64,000 nucleotides of DNA from Aliiglaciecola lipolytica E3 (GCF_000314975.1 NZ_BAEN01000049.1:155434-219433); one strand, 5' to 3'. Shown: positions 45,782 to 56,014, numbered from the stretch's first letter. The notes: generated by a model from the letters alone, not told the origin. Numbers and translations are program-made.

Positions 45782-46087
45782 ATGAGTTTGGAGACCCGTA
45801 TCTCTGATGACCAAAATGTGCTGACAATCTACATGGAGGAAAAGTTTGACTTCGGTAAAGTACAAGAGTTTAGAGATGCATATTTACACATATCTGATTC
45901 GGTAAAAACAATCGTAGTTGATTTGAGTCATACGGAATACATGGATAGCTCAGCATTAGGCATGTTACTTAATATGCAAAAAATTATGGCTGAGAGAATT
46001 GAAACCTTTAAGATTGTAAATTGTCGTCCGCAAGTTGTGAAAATTCTAAAAATTTCACGTTTCGATAAAAAGTTCGATATGAGTTAG
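45782..46087 (+). CDS. STAS-domain anti-sigma factor antagonist
   Basis: 101 residues, one STAS domain. The switch motif MDSSALGMLLNMQ (54-66) holds the serine that the partner kinase phosphorylates in this class. The gene is 13 bases ahead of a REC-SpoIIE-HATPase protein, forming a complete partner-switching pair like HsbA/HsbR of Pseudomonas. The next partner (a sigma or anti-sigma factor such as FlgM, or an enzyme) is not nearby, so the output is unknown. Confidence 0.9.
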   Translation: MSLETRISDDQNVLTIYMEEKFDFGKVQEFRDAYLHISDSVKTIVVDLSHTEYMDSSALGMLLNMQKIMAERIETFKIVNCRPQVVKILKISRFDKKFDMS

Positions 46088-46100
46088 TAGAGCTAATACA

Positions 46101-47744
46101 TTGCGTATTCTCATAGTTGACGATGAATCTTTAAATAGATTCTTGTTAGTTCACATGTTAGAAGAGGCTGGTTACACTGACTGTTTCGAAGCAGAAACGG
46201 GCAGGGAAGCCTTGCAGCTGGCTGAAAAAATCAAACCTGACTTGGTGCTCTTAGATGTCATCATGTCGGATATGGATGGTTATACCGTAGCGCCTTTATT
46301 AAAAAAAATGGCAGGTGACATTTATCTTCCGGTCATTTTTATAACTGCAAAAGACGATCAAACTGCACTGGTTAGATGCCTTGAAGTAGGCGGGGATGAC
46401 TTTGCTACTAAGCCGTTCGACCGCATAATCCTGACGGCAAAGATTAGAGCTCATGCGCGCACAAGATTATTAAGTAAACGTGCCCACCAACAAAATACTG
46501 AGCTTAATTATTTTCGAAATGGGGTCGAACGAGAACACGCAATTGTTGAACATATTTTTGCCAATGCGCTTACCATAAATGATGCTACCAAACAGTTCTT
46601 TGACTATCGGTTGGCTCCCGCCAGCACCTTTAATGGTGATTTATTTCTCATCGAGCCTAGCCCATCAGGTGGCATGTATTTTTTGATGGGAGACTTTACA
46701 GGTCACGGACTGGCATCGGCTATCGGTGCTCTGCCGGTTGCTAGGGCATTTCAGGCGATGTCAAGAAAGGGTGTTTCAGTTTCTGAAATGTCTAAAACCA
46801 TTAATAAAACCTTGCTAGCGTTATTGCCAGCGGACATGTTTTTCGCCGCGGTCGTCACGGAAATCTCGGCATCGGGCCATCAATTTGCCGTTTGGAATGG
46901 TGGTATGCCGGATTTATCGGTTATTGCACCTGATGGCACAGTCACAAAAAAATTCACTTCCTTGCATATGGCGCTAGGCATTCTCGAAGCAGATGAATTT
47001 GAAGAAAACGTTGAATATTTCGATGCAAAGCTAGGAGATCGTTTAATCGGTTATTCAGACGGGATAATCGAATTAACTAACGTCAAGGAACAAATGCTCG
47101 GTGAAGAAGCCGTGATGAGTTGGTTGGCATCTGATCCGACAATGACGGTAGAAGAAATTAGCCATCGAACTGAGAAATTTAGAGGCAATGCAGAGCAACT
47201 AGACGATATCACACTAATCAGTTATACCTGCCAAAGCCTATCTGAGTTAAAACCCGAATTTGCTACTACTCAGCTACCCTTTGAGATTGCGGTTGACTTA
47301 ACGGCAGAGCATTTAACCGAGTTTGATCCCGTCTATGACATTGTAGTTATGGTATGCAGTCAATTAGGGCTACACAGCGTGCGTTCCGATTTATCTACAG
47401 TATTAAATGAGCTTTTTATCAATTCATTAGATCATGGAATTCTGAAATTAAATTCAGACATTAAAAAAACTACAGAAGGCTTTTTTGAGTATTTCGAATT
47501 ACGCACCCAACGTTTGTCTGAACTGAATCAGGGGCGCATAACCATAAAGATTAGCTTTGAACCTAAACTTAAAGTGCTAACTATTCATGTTACCGACTCA
47601 GGCGTTGGTTTTGATTATGAAAGCATAAAATCAGGACATGACTCAGACGCTTATGGAAGAGGAATCCCATTGATTAGAGAGCTTTGTGAAAGCGTGAATT
47701 ACTATGCTCAAGGTCGTTCTGTGTGTGTGACTATTAAGGTGTAA
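46101..47744 (+). CDS. REC - SpoIIE phosphatase - HATPase regulator
   Basis: 547 residues, starting at TTG 46101; no ATG fits the receiver domain start (RILIVDDES). Domains in order: receiver (1-120, acceptor Asp52 in LLDVIMSDMDG); SpoIIE/PP2C phosphatase (about 160-380: GDFTGHGLASAIGALPVARAF and LDDITLISYT); RsbW-like HATPase (about 400-545: LNELFINSLDHG, DSGVGFDYE, GRGIPLIREL). It can thus both dephosphorylate and phosphorylate the adjacent STAS protein, with the receiver as switch. The architecture matches Pseudomonas HsbR. The histidine kinase that feeds it is not adjacent. Confidence 0.92.
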   Translation: MRILIVDDESLNRFLLVHMLEEAGYTDCFEAETGREALQLAEKIKPDLVLLDVIMSDMDGYTVAPLLKKMAGDIYLPVIFITAKDDQTALVRCLEVGGDDFATKPFDRIILTAKIRAHARTRLLSKRAHQQNTELNYFRNGVEREHAIVEHIFANALTINDATKQFFDYRLAPASTFNGDLFLIEPSPSGGMYFLMGDFTGHGLASAIGALPVARAFQAMSRKGVSVSEMSKTINKTLLALLPADMFFAAVVTEISASGHQFAVWNGGMPDLSVIAPDGTVTKKFTSLHMALGILEADEFEENVEYFDAKLGDRLIGYSDGIIELTNVKEQMLGEEAVMSWLASDPTMTVEEISHRTEKFRGNAEQLDDITLISYTCQSLSELKPEFATTQLPFEIAVDLTAEHLTEFDPVYDIVVMVCSQLGLHSVRSDLSTVLNELFINSLDHGILKLNSDIKKTTEGFFEYFELRTQRLSELNQGRITIKISFEPKLKVLTIHVTDSGVGFDYESIKSGHDSDAYGRGIPLIRELCESVNYYAQGRSVCVTIKV

Positions 47745-47747
47745 ATA

Positions 47748-48200
47748 ATGATAACAATTAGGCAAGCTTCAAAAAGCGATGTAAGCGCTTTGGTTGATTT
47801 CAATCAAGCAATGGCATTGGAAACAGAAGATAAAAAATTAAATAGTGACGTCCTCACCGCTGGAGTTTCTGCGTTAATACTTGATAAAACCAAAGGGTTT
47901 TATTTAGTTGCTGAGCAACAAAATGGAGAAATTGCAGGTAGCTTGATGGTGACTTTTGAATGGAGTGATTGGCGTAATAGTCAGTTTTGGTGGATTCAAA
48001 GCGTCTATGTACGTCCGCAAAATAGACGAACAGGTATTTATTCAATGCTGTATGAAAAGGTCAAAATGCTCGCCGAAGATACCCAAGGTGTTTGCGGATT
48101 CCGGTTATACGTGGAACATGACAATCAGGTGGCCCAGGAAACCTATAAAAAACTAGGTATGAAGGCTAGTCATTATTATATGTTTGAAACAGAAAATTAA
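47748..48200 (+). CDS. GNAT family N-acetyltransferase
   Basis: 150 residues. GNAT fold with N-terminal ITIRQASKSDVSALVDF, the acetyl-CoA binding motif VYVRPQNRRTGIYSMLYEKV (V/I-x-x-x-x-Q/R-x-x-G/A; here QNRRTGIYS), and C-terminal LYVEHDNQVAQETYKKLGMK. It starts 3 bases after the partner-switch protein, so the three genes form a likely operon. The substrate is unknown; the small size suggests a metabolite or an amine. Confidence 0.88.
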   Translation: MITIRQASKSDVSALVDFNQAMALETEDKKLNSDVLTAGVSALILDKTKGFYLVAEQQNGEIAGSLMVTFEWSDWRNSQFWWIQSVYVRPQNRRTGIYSMLYEKVKMLAEDTQGVCGFRLYVEHDNQVAQETYKKLGMKASHYYMFETEN

Positions 48201-48335
48201 CCTAAGTTGGTAACTGGTAGAAATGCTTAATTTTGGTCAGCAAACCGAAATGCTAGGGTACTCAGCCCATAAGTCTTGATTTATTAATTAATGTAATCAT
48301 AGTTTTAGCAAAGCATTAGCAACATTGGAGCAGAT

Positions 48336-48788
48336 ATGTTCAAAGCATTGAATGAATGGTTTCAACAAAATTTACAGCAACAATCCGATACTTCCGAAAA
48401 GCACACAGTTGAATTAGCAACCGGCGTATTGTTATTCGAGATCATGCGGGCTGATAATAAATTTGAAGCCGCAGAAAAAGAAGCGTATCAGACACTTCTG
48501 AAAAATCAATTTGACTTGTCTGAAAGTGAGTTAAATAGTCTGGTCGAACTGGCCTCTGAACAAGCAGAGCAAGCAGCAGATTTTCACCAATTTACACGAA
48601 TAATTAATGCACATTGTGACGTGTCAGAAAAGTTACAGATATTAGAATCACTGTGGCAAGTGGCCTATGCCGATAAACATCTTGATGTCCAAGAAATTCA
48701 TTTAATACGACGTATCTCCGATTTATTGCATATTCCGCATAGTCAGTTCATACAAAGTAAATTAAAAGTCATTGATAGCGCCTCTTGA
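48336..48788 (+). CDS. TerB-like family protein
   Basis: 150 residues, all helical. The TerB/DUF533-type pattern appears in ATGVLLFEIMRADNKFEAAEKEAYQTLLKNQF and LWQVAYADKHLDVQEIHLIRRISDLL, with the paired acidic residues (DNKF.AAE, DKHLD..E) proposed to bind metal. It is a single gene after the GNAT gene with 135 bases between. Function is unknown; the name relates to tellurite genes but no ter cluster is nearby. Confidence 0.88.
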   Translation: MFKALNEWFQQNLQQQSDTSEKHTVELATGVLLFEIMRADNKFEAAEKEAYQTLLKNQFDLSESELNSLVELASEQAEQAADFHQFTRIINAHCDVSEKLQILESLWQVAYADKHLDVQEIHLIRRISDLLHIPHSQFIQSKLKVIDSAS

Positions 48789-49187
48789 AACCGCATAAAT
48801 ACTAGGTTGTCATTGATTGAAGACATGCTAACCTATTGAAAGTTATGGAAAATATATTGGCCTCCACAAGGGTGTTGCAAATAAGGAACGGTCGGCTGGC
48901 TGCTTCCTTACTGTTTATCATCAATTTCTCGTTAACATACTGAAAACGCTAGTTAAATTAACTCTGGCATAATTCATGTTATAGCAATGTGATGTAACTG
49001 TGATGGCTGTACTGGTTCCTACAGCTTATTAAGGATGATCACGGCGAAGATGATTTATGATAACGGTTTTGTTATTGGCTGCGATGGCGTTTGCAACTAA
49101 CTATAAATCATTCTGAATGCGTTGACGCATTGCATGGCATGGAAGCCACTTCCTTTTTTGCTAAATTGTTCAAATGGAGATTGGTTT
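48789..49187. other. Intergenic region between TerB-like and EF-hand genes
   Basis: 399 bases. A hairpin TAAGGAA / TTCCTTA (48882-48910) lies about 95 bases after the TerB stop without a T-run. Short frames such as the 19-codon one near 49058 are not supported. Confidence 0.5.
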
Positions 49188-49451
49188 ATGAAAACGTTTA
49201 TTTCAATGGGATTAATGTTTGCAGCGGTGATTTTTTTGCAATCTATGCTCGGTACTTCGGCATACGCGCAAACCGATTTGATTGCTGAAATGGATTTAGA
49301 TGAAGACGGTATGATAAGTATTCGAGAAGCCGTTGCTGACCCAAATTTGTTAGCTGCATTCGGCAAAATTGATACTAATGGTGATGGCAAAATAAGTTCT
49401 GATGAGCTGTTAGAAGCGAACTTATCCAGACAGATTGACAAAAAAGCCTAG
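49188..49451 (+). CDS. Small exported EF-hand protein
   Basis: 87 residues from the ATG at 49188 (GGAG 8 bases upstream). A signal peptide (about 1-27, ending AYAQ) is followed by two EF-hand loops, DLDEDGMISIRE (36-47) and DTNGDGKISSDE (62-73). Both have the expected acidic residues at loop positions 1, 3, 5 and 12, so calcium binding is likely. It would reside in the periplasm or outside. Partner and role are unknown. It lies ahead of glrK with 194 bases between. Confidence 0.8.
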   Translation: MKTFISMGLMFAAVIFLQSMLGTSAYAQTDLIAEMDLDEDGMISIREAVADPNLLAAFGKIDTNGDGKISSDELLEANLSRQIDKKA

Positions 49452-49645
49452 ATTATTGACACCCGTATTAACTAACTTTCCCGTTACGATTTTGCCTCAA
49501 CATTCTGGTTTCTGTGGCTCTGAAGCCGTGTTACCTCCCCGTGAAACCGCTTGTTGAGGTTCTTTAATTAAATGACTTTATTTCTTTGGTTCCATTTACG
49601 CCATTGTCGTAGGATACTGCCAGTTTGAGCGATGTTTTTTGAGAT

Positions 49646-51058
49646 ATGAAAATGCAAATTGGTTCGTTGCGACAACTTACTTTAATCAGCTTTCTGATTG
49701 CACTGATCCCACTTGCTGTGTTGCTCTGGCACAGCCAAAGTACCCTGACCAAAATGGCGCAAATAGCGGCTAGTGAAGCACAGTTTTCAGTGACAATGGC
49801 GCGTCAAATTGGTGATATGGAAAACATCGCTATTGATGTCGAACGATTGATACGCCAATATCACGTACTCAAAAAACCTGAACTAAAACAACTTACCGAT
49901 AATTATATTGATAGGCTTGAAGAAAAGTTAGTCAATGTATGTGCTGAATTGCCTAGCGAGTATGTGTGTTCAACATTGCAAAAACGTATCGCTTGGTTTG
50001 AAAACAATGGTCAAATCGAAGACAAACTATTGTTAGATGCACAACTCGCAGAATTTCGCCGCTCTATTGAAGATTTACAAAAACAAGTTGATTCTCTTTT
50101 AGACGAACGAATTAAACAGCAACAAGATTATGTCAACTCGGTACAACAAACCCAAGCCTGGTCAACCGCACTATTAGTGACGTTTTCATTGCTATTAATT
50201 ATCTTCGCCAGTCAAATTATCCTTTCACCTGTGTCTAAAATTGAACGAATAATCAGTGATATTGCTAAGCAATCAGAATCCCTCCCTAAAATTTCTACTT
50301 CCGGACCAAAAGAATTGATTGAAGTAGAGCATAAATTACATTGGTTAGCTGAACGTTTAAATCAATTAGAACACCTTCGCCATGCGCTGTTACGTCATGC
50401 TTCTCATGAACTCAAAACCCCCTTGGCAAGTATCAAAGAAGGTTGTTCTTTATTGTCTGAGCAGGTAGTGGGAGCACTTAACGAGCAGCAAAAAGAAGTG
50501 ATTAGTTTGTTAACTAGCAGTACAGAACGTTTGAATCTACTTATTGAACAATTACTTGACTACAATTTGCTATTGCAACAGGCTAAGCCCGTGTATGAAA
50601 AAACAGACACAAGTAGTTTGCTGAAAGCGGCATTGATTGACAATGCACTGGCAATACAACAAAACAAAAACGAAGTGAATGTAGATAATCAAGTGATAAA
50701 TATTACGGTGGATCCAAATTTATATAGACGAATTATTGATAATCTTTTGTCTAATGCATTAGCCCATGGAACCATGGGGCGACCTATAGATATTAAGCTT
50801 TATAAACAAAGGGATATGTTGATTTTGGATGTGGCAAATCGAGGGCGAAAAATACCTGCTGAAATACGAAAATCATTGTTTGAACCGTTCAAACGAGGTG
50901 AGCACAGGCGCAACGACAGAGTGATTGGATCTGGATTAGGTTTGTCTATTGTTGCAGATTGTGCACGAATGATGCATGGCACAGTTGAAATAGTTGATGT
51001 TGATTATGCAGACGTCTGTATGAGAGTAAGCTTGCCACAAACTGAGGTGGCAGCATGA
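49646..51058 (+). CDS. glrK: Sensor histidine kinase GlrK/QseE
   Basis: 470 residues. Two membrane helices (about 8-27 and 171-190) enclose a helical periplasmic sensor; the HisKA domain has the phospho-acceptor His in LRHASHELKTPLASIKEGCS (about 250-269). The HATPase includes NLLSNALAHG, then FEPFKRGEHRRNDRVIGSGLGLSIV. It is the first gene of glrK-qseG-glrR, the same order as in E. coli, where GlrK phosphorylates GlrR. The stop overlaps the qseG ATG. The signal sensed is unknown here. Confidence 0.92.
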   Translation: MKMQIGSLRQLTLISFLIALIPLAVLLWHSQSTLTKMAQIAASEAQFSVTMARQIGDMENIAIDVERLIRQYHVLKKPELKQLTDNYIDRLEEKLVNVCAELPSEYVCSTLQKRIAWFENNGQIEDKLLLDAQLAEFRRSIEDLQKQVDSLLDERIKQQQDYVNSVQQTQAWSTALLVTFSLLLIIFASQIILSPVSKIERIISDIAKQSESLPKISTSGPKELIEVEHKLHWLAERLNQLEHLRHALLRHASHELKTPLASIKEGCSLLSEQVVGALNEQQKEVISLLTSSTERLNLLIEQLLDYNLLLQQAKPVYEKTDTSSLLKAALIDNALAIQQNKNEVNVDNQVINITVDPNLYRRIIDNLLSNALAHGTMGRPIDIKLYKQRDMLILDVANRGRKIPAEIRKSLFEPFKRGEHRRNDRVIGSGLGLSIVADCARMMHGTVEIVDVDYADVCMRVSLPQTEVAA

Positions 51059-51627
51059 AAAAATTACATAGCATAATTGTTTCTGGCGTTTTGATGTTAA
51101 CGGGGTGCGAAATTTTAGCGCCAAAACCTATTCCTGTAACTGAAATCAAACCACCGGAAAAAACACAGTTTTGTTTATTTAACGCGGATATGGCAGTGGA
51201 GAAGAATTGCGAGCTGACATATTGGTTGACGTATTGGGTAGAGCATGACGAATTGTCTTGGCCGAAGCGCAAAGAAATGATTGCTCAGCTAGGTAACACA
51301 TCAGGTGAACTGATGAAAAAGGTGCTGCTTAGCCAGGGAAAAGGAACACCTTATCAAAATCGGTTGCGCGCTCAAGGTTGGGCTGACGAAATACTACCGA
51401 CGTTAACTGAGCAAATGAAACAACTGTTGTTTGTACTTGTATATAAGCCAAGTCAGGAATTATTGGAATTTGAATCTGCGCTGACAATTCTAACGCGGAT
51501 AAACACGAATCAGTCAAAAGAGCTCGATATACAGCAGCAAAGATTGTTCGAACAACAGCAACAAATCGATCAATTATTAAAAATTGAGGCATCTATGATG
51601 GAGAAAAAAGAGGGGATTAACCAATGA
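51055..51627 (+). CDS. qseG: QseG-like outer-membrane lipoprotein
   Basis: 190 residues. A lipoprotein signal ends in LTGC (Cys18). The mature part is helical with a Gln-rich C-terminal coiled coil (LDIQQQRLFEQQQQIDQLLKIE). It is placed between glrK and glrR, overlapping both by 4 bases. E. coli QseG is a lipoprotein that links envelope signals to GlrK; the sequence is diverged, so the assignment relies mainly on context, lipobox and length. Confidence 0.75.
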   Translation: MKKLHSIIVSGVLMLTGCEILAPKPIPVTEIKPPEKTQFCLFNADMAVEKNCELTYWLTYWVEHDELSWPKRKEMIAQLGNTSGELMKKVLLSQGKGTPYQNRLRAQGWADEILPTLTEQMKQLLFVLVYKPSQELLEFESALTILTRINTNQSKELDIQQQRLFEQQQQIDQLLKIEASMMEKKEGINQ

Positions 51628-52979
51628 GTAAGTCAGAAGCAAGCGCATTACCACGTATTTTGTTGGTAGATGATGACGAAAACTTGTTGCGTTTGATGAC
51701 CATCAGATTACAAGGTGAAGGTTATCAGGTCGCCACAGCAGAAGGAGGTAAAGAAGCTTTGCGGTTGCTCAATACACAAAGTTTTGATGTGGTGTTAAGC
51801 GACTTGCGCATGCCTGGTTTAGATGGCTTGAGTCTATTTGAAGAAATTGTTTCGCTTCGCCGTGACATTCCAGTCATCCTCATGACTGCTCATGGCACAA
51901 TTCAAGATGCTGTAGAAGCTACCCAAAGAGGTGTGTTTGGGTTTCTAACCAAGCCCATCGATCATGATGCACTTAGAGAATTACTGGTTAAAGCAGTAAG
52001 TCAAAGCCAAAGTGCGCAAAATGGTACTTGGAGCGAAGAAATAATTACTCGCTCTATGCAAATGGAGCAACTGTTAGATCAAGCATTTAGAGTAGCAAAA
52101 CGCGATGTAAGTGTATTGATAAGTGGTGCTAGTGGTACAGGTAAAGAACTGTTAGCCAAGGCCCTGCACAAAGCTAGCAACCGAGGTAGTAAACCTTTTG
52201 TGGCGATCAACTGCGGTGCATTGCCAGAAAACTTGTTGGAATCAGAATTATTTGGACATGCAAAAGGTGCGTTCACCGGCGCGGTAAATGAACATCAAGG
52301 TTTGTTTCGTGAAGCTGATGGTGGCACGCTTTTCTTAGATGAAATAGGTGATATGCCTGTGCCATTACAGGTAAAACTGCTACGAGCACTGCAGGAGCAA
52401 CAAATTAGACCGGTTGGTAGCAGTAAACAAATACCAATCAATGTGCGCGTTATTTCAGCGACACATAAAAATCTCGCCAAAGAAATGCAAGAGCAAAATT
52501 TTAGAGAAGACTTATATTATCGACTCAATGTCGTGAATTTAACCTTGCCATCGCTCAGAGAACGCTCCGAAGATATTCCATTGCTTGCGCGTTATTTGTT
52601 AGCAAAAAGCGCTGAAAGGCATGGCGTAAATGTTAGTCGCTTCTCTGATGATGCAATGCAGTTATTGGCGACTGCACCTTGGCCCGGAAACGTAAGACAG
52701 TTAGTTAACGTGGTTGAACAATGTGTTGCTTTAACACAAACATCAGTTATTGCCGCTCATTTAGTTGAACAAGCACTATCGGCTTCAGAACAAAAATGGC
52801 CAACATTAACTGAAGCACGAGATGCGTTTGAACAGAATTATTTGCTCAAACTATTAAAAATGACAGACGGAAACGTTACCCGTGCTGCTGAACTAGCTGG
52901 TCGTAACCGAACTGACATGCATAAATTAATGAAAAAACACGACCTACACTCAGGTGATTTCAAACCTGAAGTTGCCTAG
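51624..52979 (+). CDS. glrR: Sigma-54-dependent response regulator GlrR/QseF
   Basis: 451 residues. The receiver has LLVDDDEN and the acceptor Asp in VVLSDLRMPGLDG (about residue 57). The AAA+ domain has Walker A GASGTGKE, the sigma-54 contact loop GAFTGA and Walker B DGGTLFLDEIGDM. A Fis-type helix-turn-helix closes the protein (GNVTRAAELAGRNRTDMHKLMKKH). It activates sigma-54 promoters after phosphorylation by GlrK; in E. coli targets include glmY. No glmY-like sequence was seen in this window. Confidence 0.95.
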   Translation: MSKSEASALPRILLVDDDENLLRLMTIRLQGEGYQVATAEGGKEALRLLNTQSFDVVLSDLRMPGLDGLSLFEEIVSLRRDIPVILMTAHGTIQDAVEATQRGVFGFLTKPIDHDALRELLVKAVSQSQSAQNGTWSEEIITRSMQMEQLLDQAFRVAKRDVSVLISGASGTGKELLAKALHKASNRGSKPFVAINCGALPENLLESELFGHAKGAFTGAVNEHQGLFREADGGTLFLDEIGDMPVPLQVKLLRALQEQQIRPVGSSKQIPINVRVISATHKNLAKEMQEQNFREDLYYRLNVVNLTLPSLRERSEDIPLLARYLLAKSAERHGVNVSRFSDDAMQLLATAPWPGNVRQLVNVVEQCVALTQTSVIAAHLVEQALSASEQKWPTLTEARDAFEQNYLLKLLKMTDGNVTRAAELAGRNRTDMHKLMKKHDLHSGDFKPEVA

Positions 52980-52989
52980 CGTGACTCAA

Positions 52990-53021
52990 CCACTCTCTCG
53001 TCTTGGCTGCTGAGAGAGTGG
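52990..53021 (+). terminator. Hairpin after glrR
   Basis: CCACTCTCTC and GAGAGAGTGG form a perfect 10-bp stem with a 12-base loop, 10 bases after the glrR stop. The T-run is weak (AATTTCC). Confidence 0.6.
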
Positions 53022-53229
53022 CAATTTCCTTCGAATCAATAGCCGAAAGTGCATACCTACTACATTTTTTATAATCTTACAGAGAAATTATGCGTTCATC
53101 GCTGTGCATTGGCAGGGATTTGTTTATACTATGCGGCTTTTCAATCCTTTCGGATTTTATCAATAATTTTTAGCTACGCGCCTCAGAGAAACAAAATTTA
53201 GGGGGCGGTACAGGCAACAGAGGCTTTTC

Positions 53230-54996
53230 ATGCGCACAGATTATTGCGGCAATATAAACGCAGATTTTATAGGTCAAGAAGTTACATTATGTGGTTGGGT
53301 TAATAAACGTCGTGATTTAGGCGGTGTTATATTTCTCGATTTGCGCGATCGTGAAGGCATCGTTCAAGTTGTTTACGATCCTGATTTAGAAGAAGTATTT
53401 GCCAAAGCTAACAGTCTGCGCAGTGAGTATTGCGTGCAAATTACCGGTTTAGTTCGCGGTCGACCTGAAGGACAAATTAATCAAGATATGTCTACAGGTG
53501 AAATCGAAATATTAGGCAAGGCTTTAACAATCCTGAATAAATCAGCCGTATTGCCGTTAGATTGGAATCAAGAGAACTCTGAAGAACAACGTTTAAAATA
53601 CCGTTATCTTGATTTACGCCGTCCTATTATGAGTGATCGCTTAAAGTTTCGAGCAAAAGTGACAAGTGCAGTAAGAAGTTATCTTGAGGGTGACGGCTTT
53701 TTAGATATTGAAACGCCGATATTAACTAAAGCGACTCCGGAAGGAGCGCGTGATTATTTGGTGCCAAGTCGCACCCACAAAGGTGAGTTTTTTGCGTTAC
53801 CACAATCGCCACAGTTGTTTAAACAATTGTTGATGATGTCAGGAATGGACCGTTATTATCAAATCGTAAAGTGTTTCCGTGATGAAGATTTACGTGCTGA
53901 TCGTCAACCTGAATTTACTCAGATTGATATCGAAACCACATTTTTAGATGCATCAGGTGTGATGTCTATCACTGAAGGCTTGATTCGTGACTTATTCCAA
54001 AAAATGCTAAATGTTGATCTAGGCGAATTTCCGCATATGACATTTGCTGACGCTATGCGTCGCTTTGGTAGCGATAAACCGGATTTGCGTAACCCGCTTG
54101 AATTGGTAGATGTTGCTGACTTAGTAAAAGACGTAGAATTTAAAGTGTTTGCTGGACCTGCGAATGACCCTAAAGGTCGTGTCGCAGTGATTAAAGTGCC
54201 TGGTGGCGCTGCTTTATCACGCAAAAATATCGACGACTATGGCAGTTTCGTTGGCATCTATGGCGCAAAAGGCCTCGCTTGGATGAAAGTAAACGATTTA
54301 TCTGCAGGCATTGAAGGCTTGCAATCGCCAATTCTAAAATTCCTTAACGAAGAAGTGGCTATGAGCATTGTTGAGCGCACCGGTGCAAACGATGGCGATA
54401 TTATTTTATTTGGTGCCGACAGTGCAAATGTGGTTACCGAAGCTTTGGGGGCATTGCGCCTGAAACTAGGAGAAGATCTCGACTTATTAGAAGGTGAGTG
54501 GAAACCACTTTGGGTTGTCGACTTCCCAATGTTCGAGGAAGTGGATGGGCATTACCATGCGCTGCATCATCCATTTACTGCACCTCGTGATTTGACTGCT
54601 AGCGAACTAGCCGCTGACCCTGCCAACGCATTATCTAACGCGTATGATATGGTGTTAAACGGTGTTGAACTAGGCGGTGGCTCGGTGCGTATTCACGATC
54701 AAGCGATGCAGTCGGAAGTATTCCGTATTCTGGGCATCAGCGAACAAGAAGCAGAATTGAAGTTTGGCTTCTTACTTGAAGCCTTAAAGTTTGGCGCACC
54801 ACCGCATGCGGGCTTAGCGTTTGGGTTAGACCGTCTGGTAATGTTAATGACAGGCGCAACCTCAATTCGCGACGTTATGGCATTCCCAAAAACGACTACT
54901 GCAGCTTGTCCGTTAACGGATGCGCCGTCTGAAGCGAATCCTGAGCAGTTGAAAGAATTGGCGATTGCAACATTAGTTGATAAAAAAGCCGAATAA
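53230..54996 (+). CDS. aspS: Aspartyl-tRNA synthetase
   Basis: 588 residues (E. coli 590), class II synthetase of the bacterial type. The OB-fold anticodon-binding domain opens [23 protein letters not shown]. Catalytic motif 2 is [21 protein letters not shown]; the GAD insertion spans about 280-420; motif 3 is [15 protein letters not shown]. It charges tRNA-Asp. nudB begins 1 base after its stop, and the ruv genes follow. Confidence 0.98.
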   Translation: MRTDYCGNINADFIGQEVTLCGWVNKRRDLGGVIFLDLRDREGIVQVVYDPDLEEVFAKANSLRSEYCVQITGLVRGRPEGQINQDMSTGEIEILGKALTILNKSAVLPLDWNQENSEEQRLKYRYLDLRRPIMSDRLKFRAKVTSAVRSYLEGDGFLDIETPILTKATPEGARDYLVPSRTHKGEFFALPQSPQLFKQLLMMSGMDRYYQIVKCFRDEDLRADRQPEFTQIDIETTFLDASGVMSITEGLIRDLFQKMLNVDLGEFPHMTFADAMRRFGSDKPDLRNPLELVDVADLVKDVEFKVFAGPANDPKGRVAVIKVPGGAALSRKNIDDYGSFVGIYGAKGLAWMKVNDLSAGIEGLQSPILKFLNEEVAMSIVERTGANDGDIILFGADSANVVTEALGALRLKLGEDLDLLEGEWKPLWVVDFPMFEEVDGHYHALHHPFTAPRDLTASELAADPANALSNAYDMVLNGVELGGGSVRIHDQAMQSEVFRILGISEQEAELKFGFLLEALKFGAPPHAGLAFGLDRLVMLMTGATSIRDVMAFPKTTTAACPLTDAPSEANPEQLKELAIATLVDKKAE

Positions 54997-54997
54997 T

Positions 54998-55453
54998 ATG
55001 ACGTTGAGACGTCCTGAATCCGCTTTGGTGGTTATTTTTGACACTGCATCCAATGTGCTTGTGATGCAACGTCAAGATGACCCCGATTTCTGGCAGAGTG
55101 TTACCGGTACGCTTGAGCAAGATGAACAGCCAATGCAAACTGCTATCAGAGAAGTCGCCGAAGAAACAGGCATCAATATAATGCACGGCCAATTATCTTT
55201 AATTGATTGTCGCTGTGTTAATCAATATGAAATTCGTGATATTTGGCAACATCGTTATCCCCCTGACTGTAAATTTAATACTGAGCATGTTTTTGCGCTG
55301 CAGGTTAATGGTGATGAAAATATCACCCTTACAGAACATCTATCTTTTCAGTGGCTCCCCAAATCCGAGGCCATGGCCTTAGTCTGGTCAGATACTAACC
55401 GTGCTGCTATTCAGCAGTTTGTACCAGAACCTATAGAGAACGCATGTCAATAA
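54998..55453 (+). CDS. nudB: Dihydroneopterin triphosphate diphosphatase NudB
   Basis: 151 residues (E. coli 150). The Nudix box is complete: G-x5-E-x7-REVAEETGI within [17 protein letters not shown]. NudB removes pyrophosphate from dihydroneopterin triphosphate in folate synthesis. The ATG at 54998 is one base beyond the aspS stop. The end overlaps the ruvC start by 10 bases. The yebC gene that separates nudB from ruvC in E. coli is absent here. Confidence 0.93.
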   Translation: MTLRRPESALVVIFDTASNVLVMQRQDDPDFWQSVTGTLEQDEQPMQTAIREVAEETGINIMHGQLSLIDCRCVNQYEIRDIWQHRYPPDCKFNTEHVFALQVNGDENITLTEHLSFQWLPKSEAMALVWSDTNRAAIQQFVPEPIENACQ

Positions 55454-55968
55454 TTCTAGGTATTGATCCGGGCTCACGGATAACGGGCTATGGCGTGATC
55501 AAACAAACTGGCAATACGTTTAGTTATCTAGGCAGTGGTTGTATTCGTGTGCAAGGAGATGACCTAGCACCGCGATTGAATCAAATTTACAAAGGTGTCA
55601 GTGAGATAATTTGTCAGTTTCAACCGCAGTTTTTTGCTATCGAACAAGTATTCATGGCTAAAAATCCCGATTCTGCATTGAAACTAGGACAGGCACGTGG
55701 GGCCGCCATTGTGGCCGCAACTAATGCCGAATTACCTGTGGCCGAATATTCTGCCAGACAAATAAAGCAAAGTGTTGTAGGTAAAGGTAGCGCGGAAAAA
55801 TCACAAGTTCAGCATATGGTAAGCTACTTGCTAAAACTAACTGCTACCCCGCAAGCAGACGCTGCAGACGCGCTAGCCGTGGCCTTATGTCACGGGCATA
55901 CAAATCAGAGTTTATTAAAACTTGCCGGGCAAGCCAGTAAAACCGTGCGTGGTAGGTTAAGAAAATAA
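55444..55968 (+). CDS. ruvC: Holliday junction endonuclease RuvC
   Basis: 174 residues (E. coli 173). [16 protein letters not shown] contains the first catalytic Asp; Glu in [23 protein letters not shown] and the two Asp of [16 protein letters not shown] complete the metal site. RuvC cleaves Holliday junctions held by RuvAB. It overlaps nudB and is 46 bases from ruvA. Confidence 0.97.
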   Translation: MSIILGIDPGSRITGYGVIKQTGNTFSYLGSGCIRVQGDDLAPRLNQIYKGVSEIICQFQPQFFAIEQVFMAKNPDSALKLGQARGAAIVAATNAELPVAEYSARQIKQSVVGKGSAEKSQVQHMVSYLLKLTATPQADAADALAVALCHGHTNQSLLKLAGQASKTVRGRLRK

Positions 55969-56014
55969 TTTTTTAAAACTTCTCTATCGAGAATTAGCAA
56001 AATAGGATATATCG

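Noticed and set aside
49058..49120. 19-codon frame beginning MITVLLLAAMAFA upstream of the EF-hand gene
   Set aside because: Looks like the start of a signal peptide but stops quickly, and has no support beyond composition.
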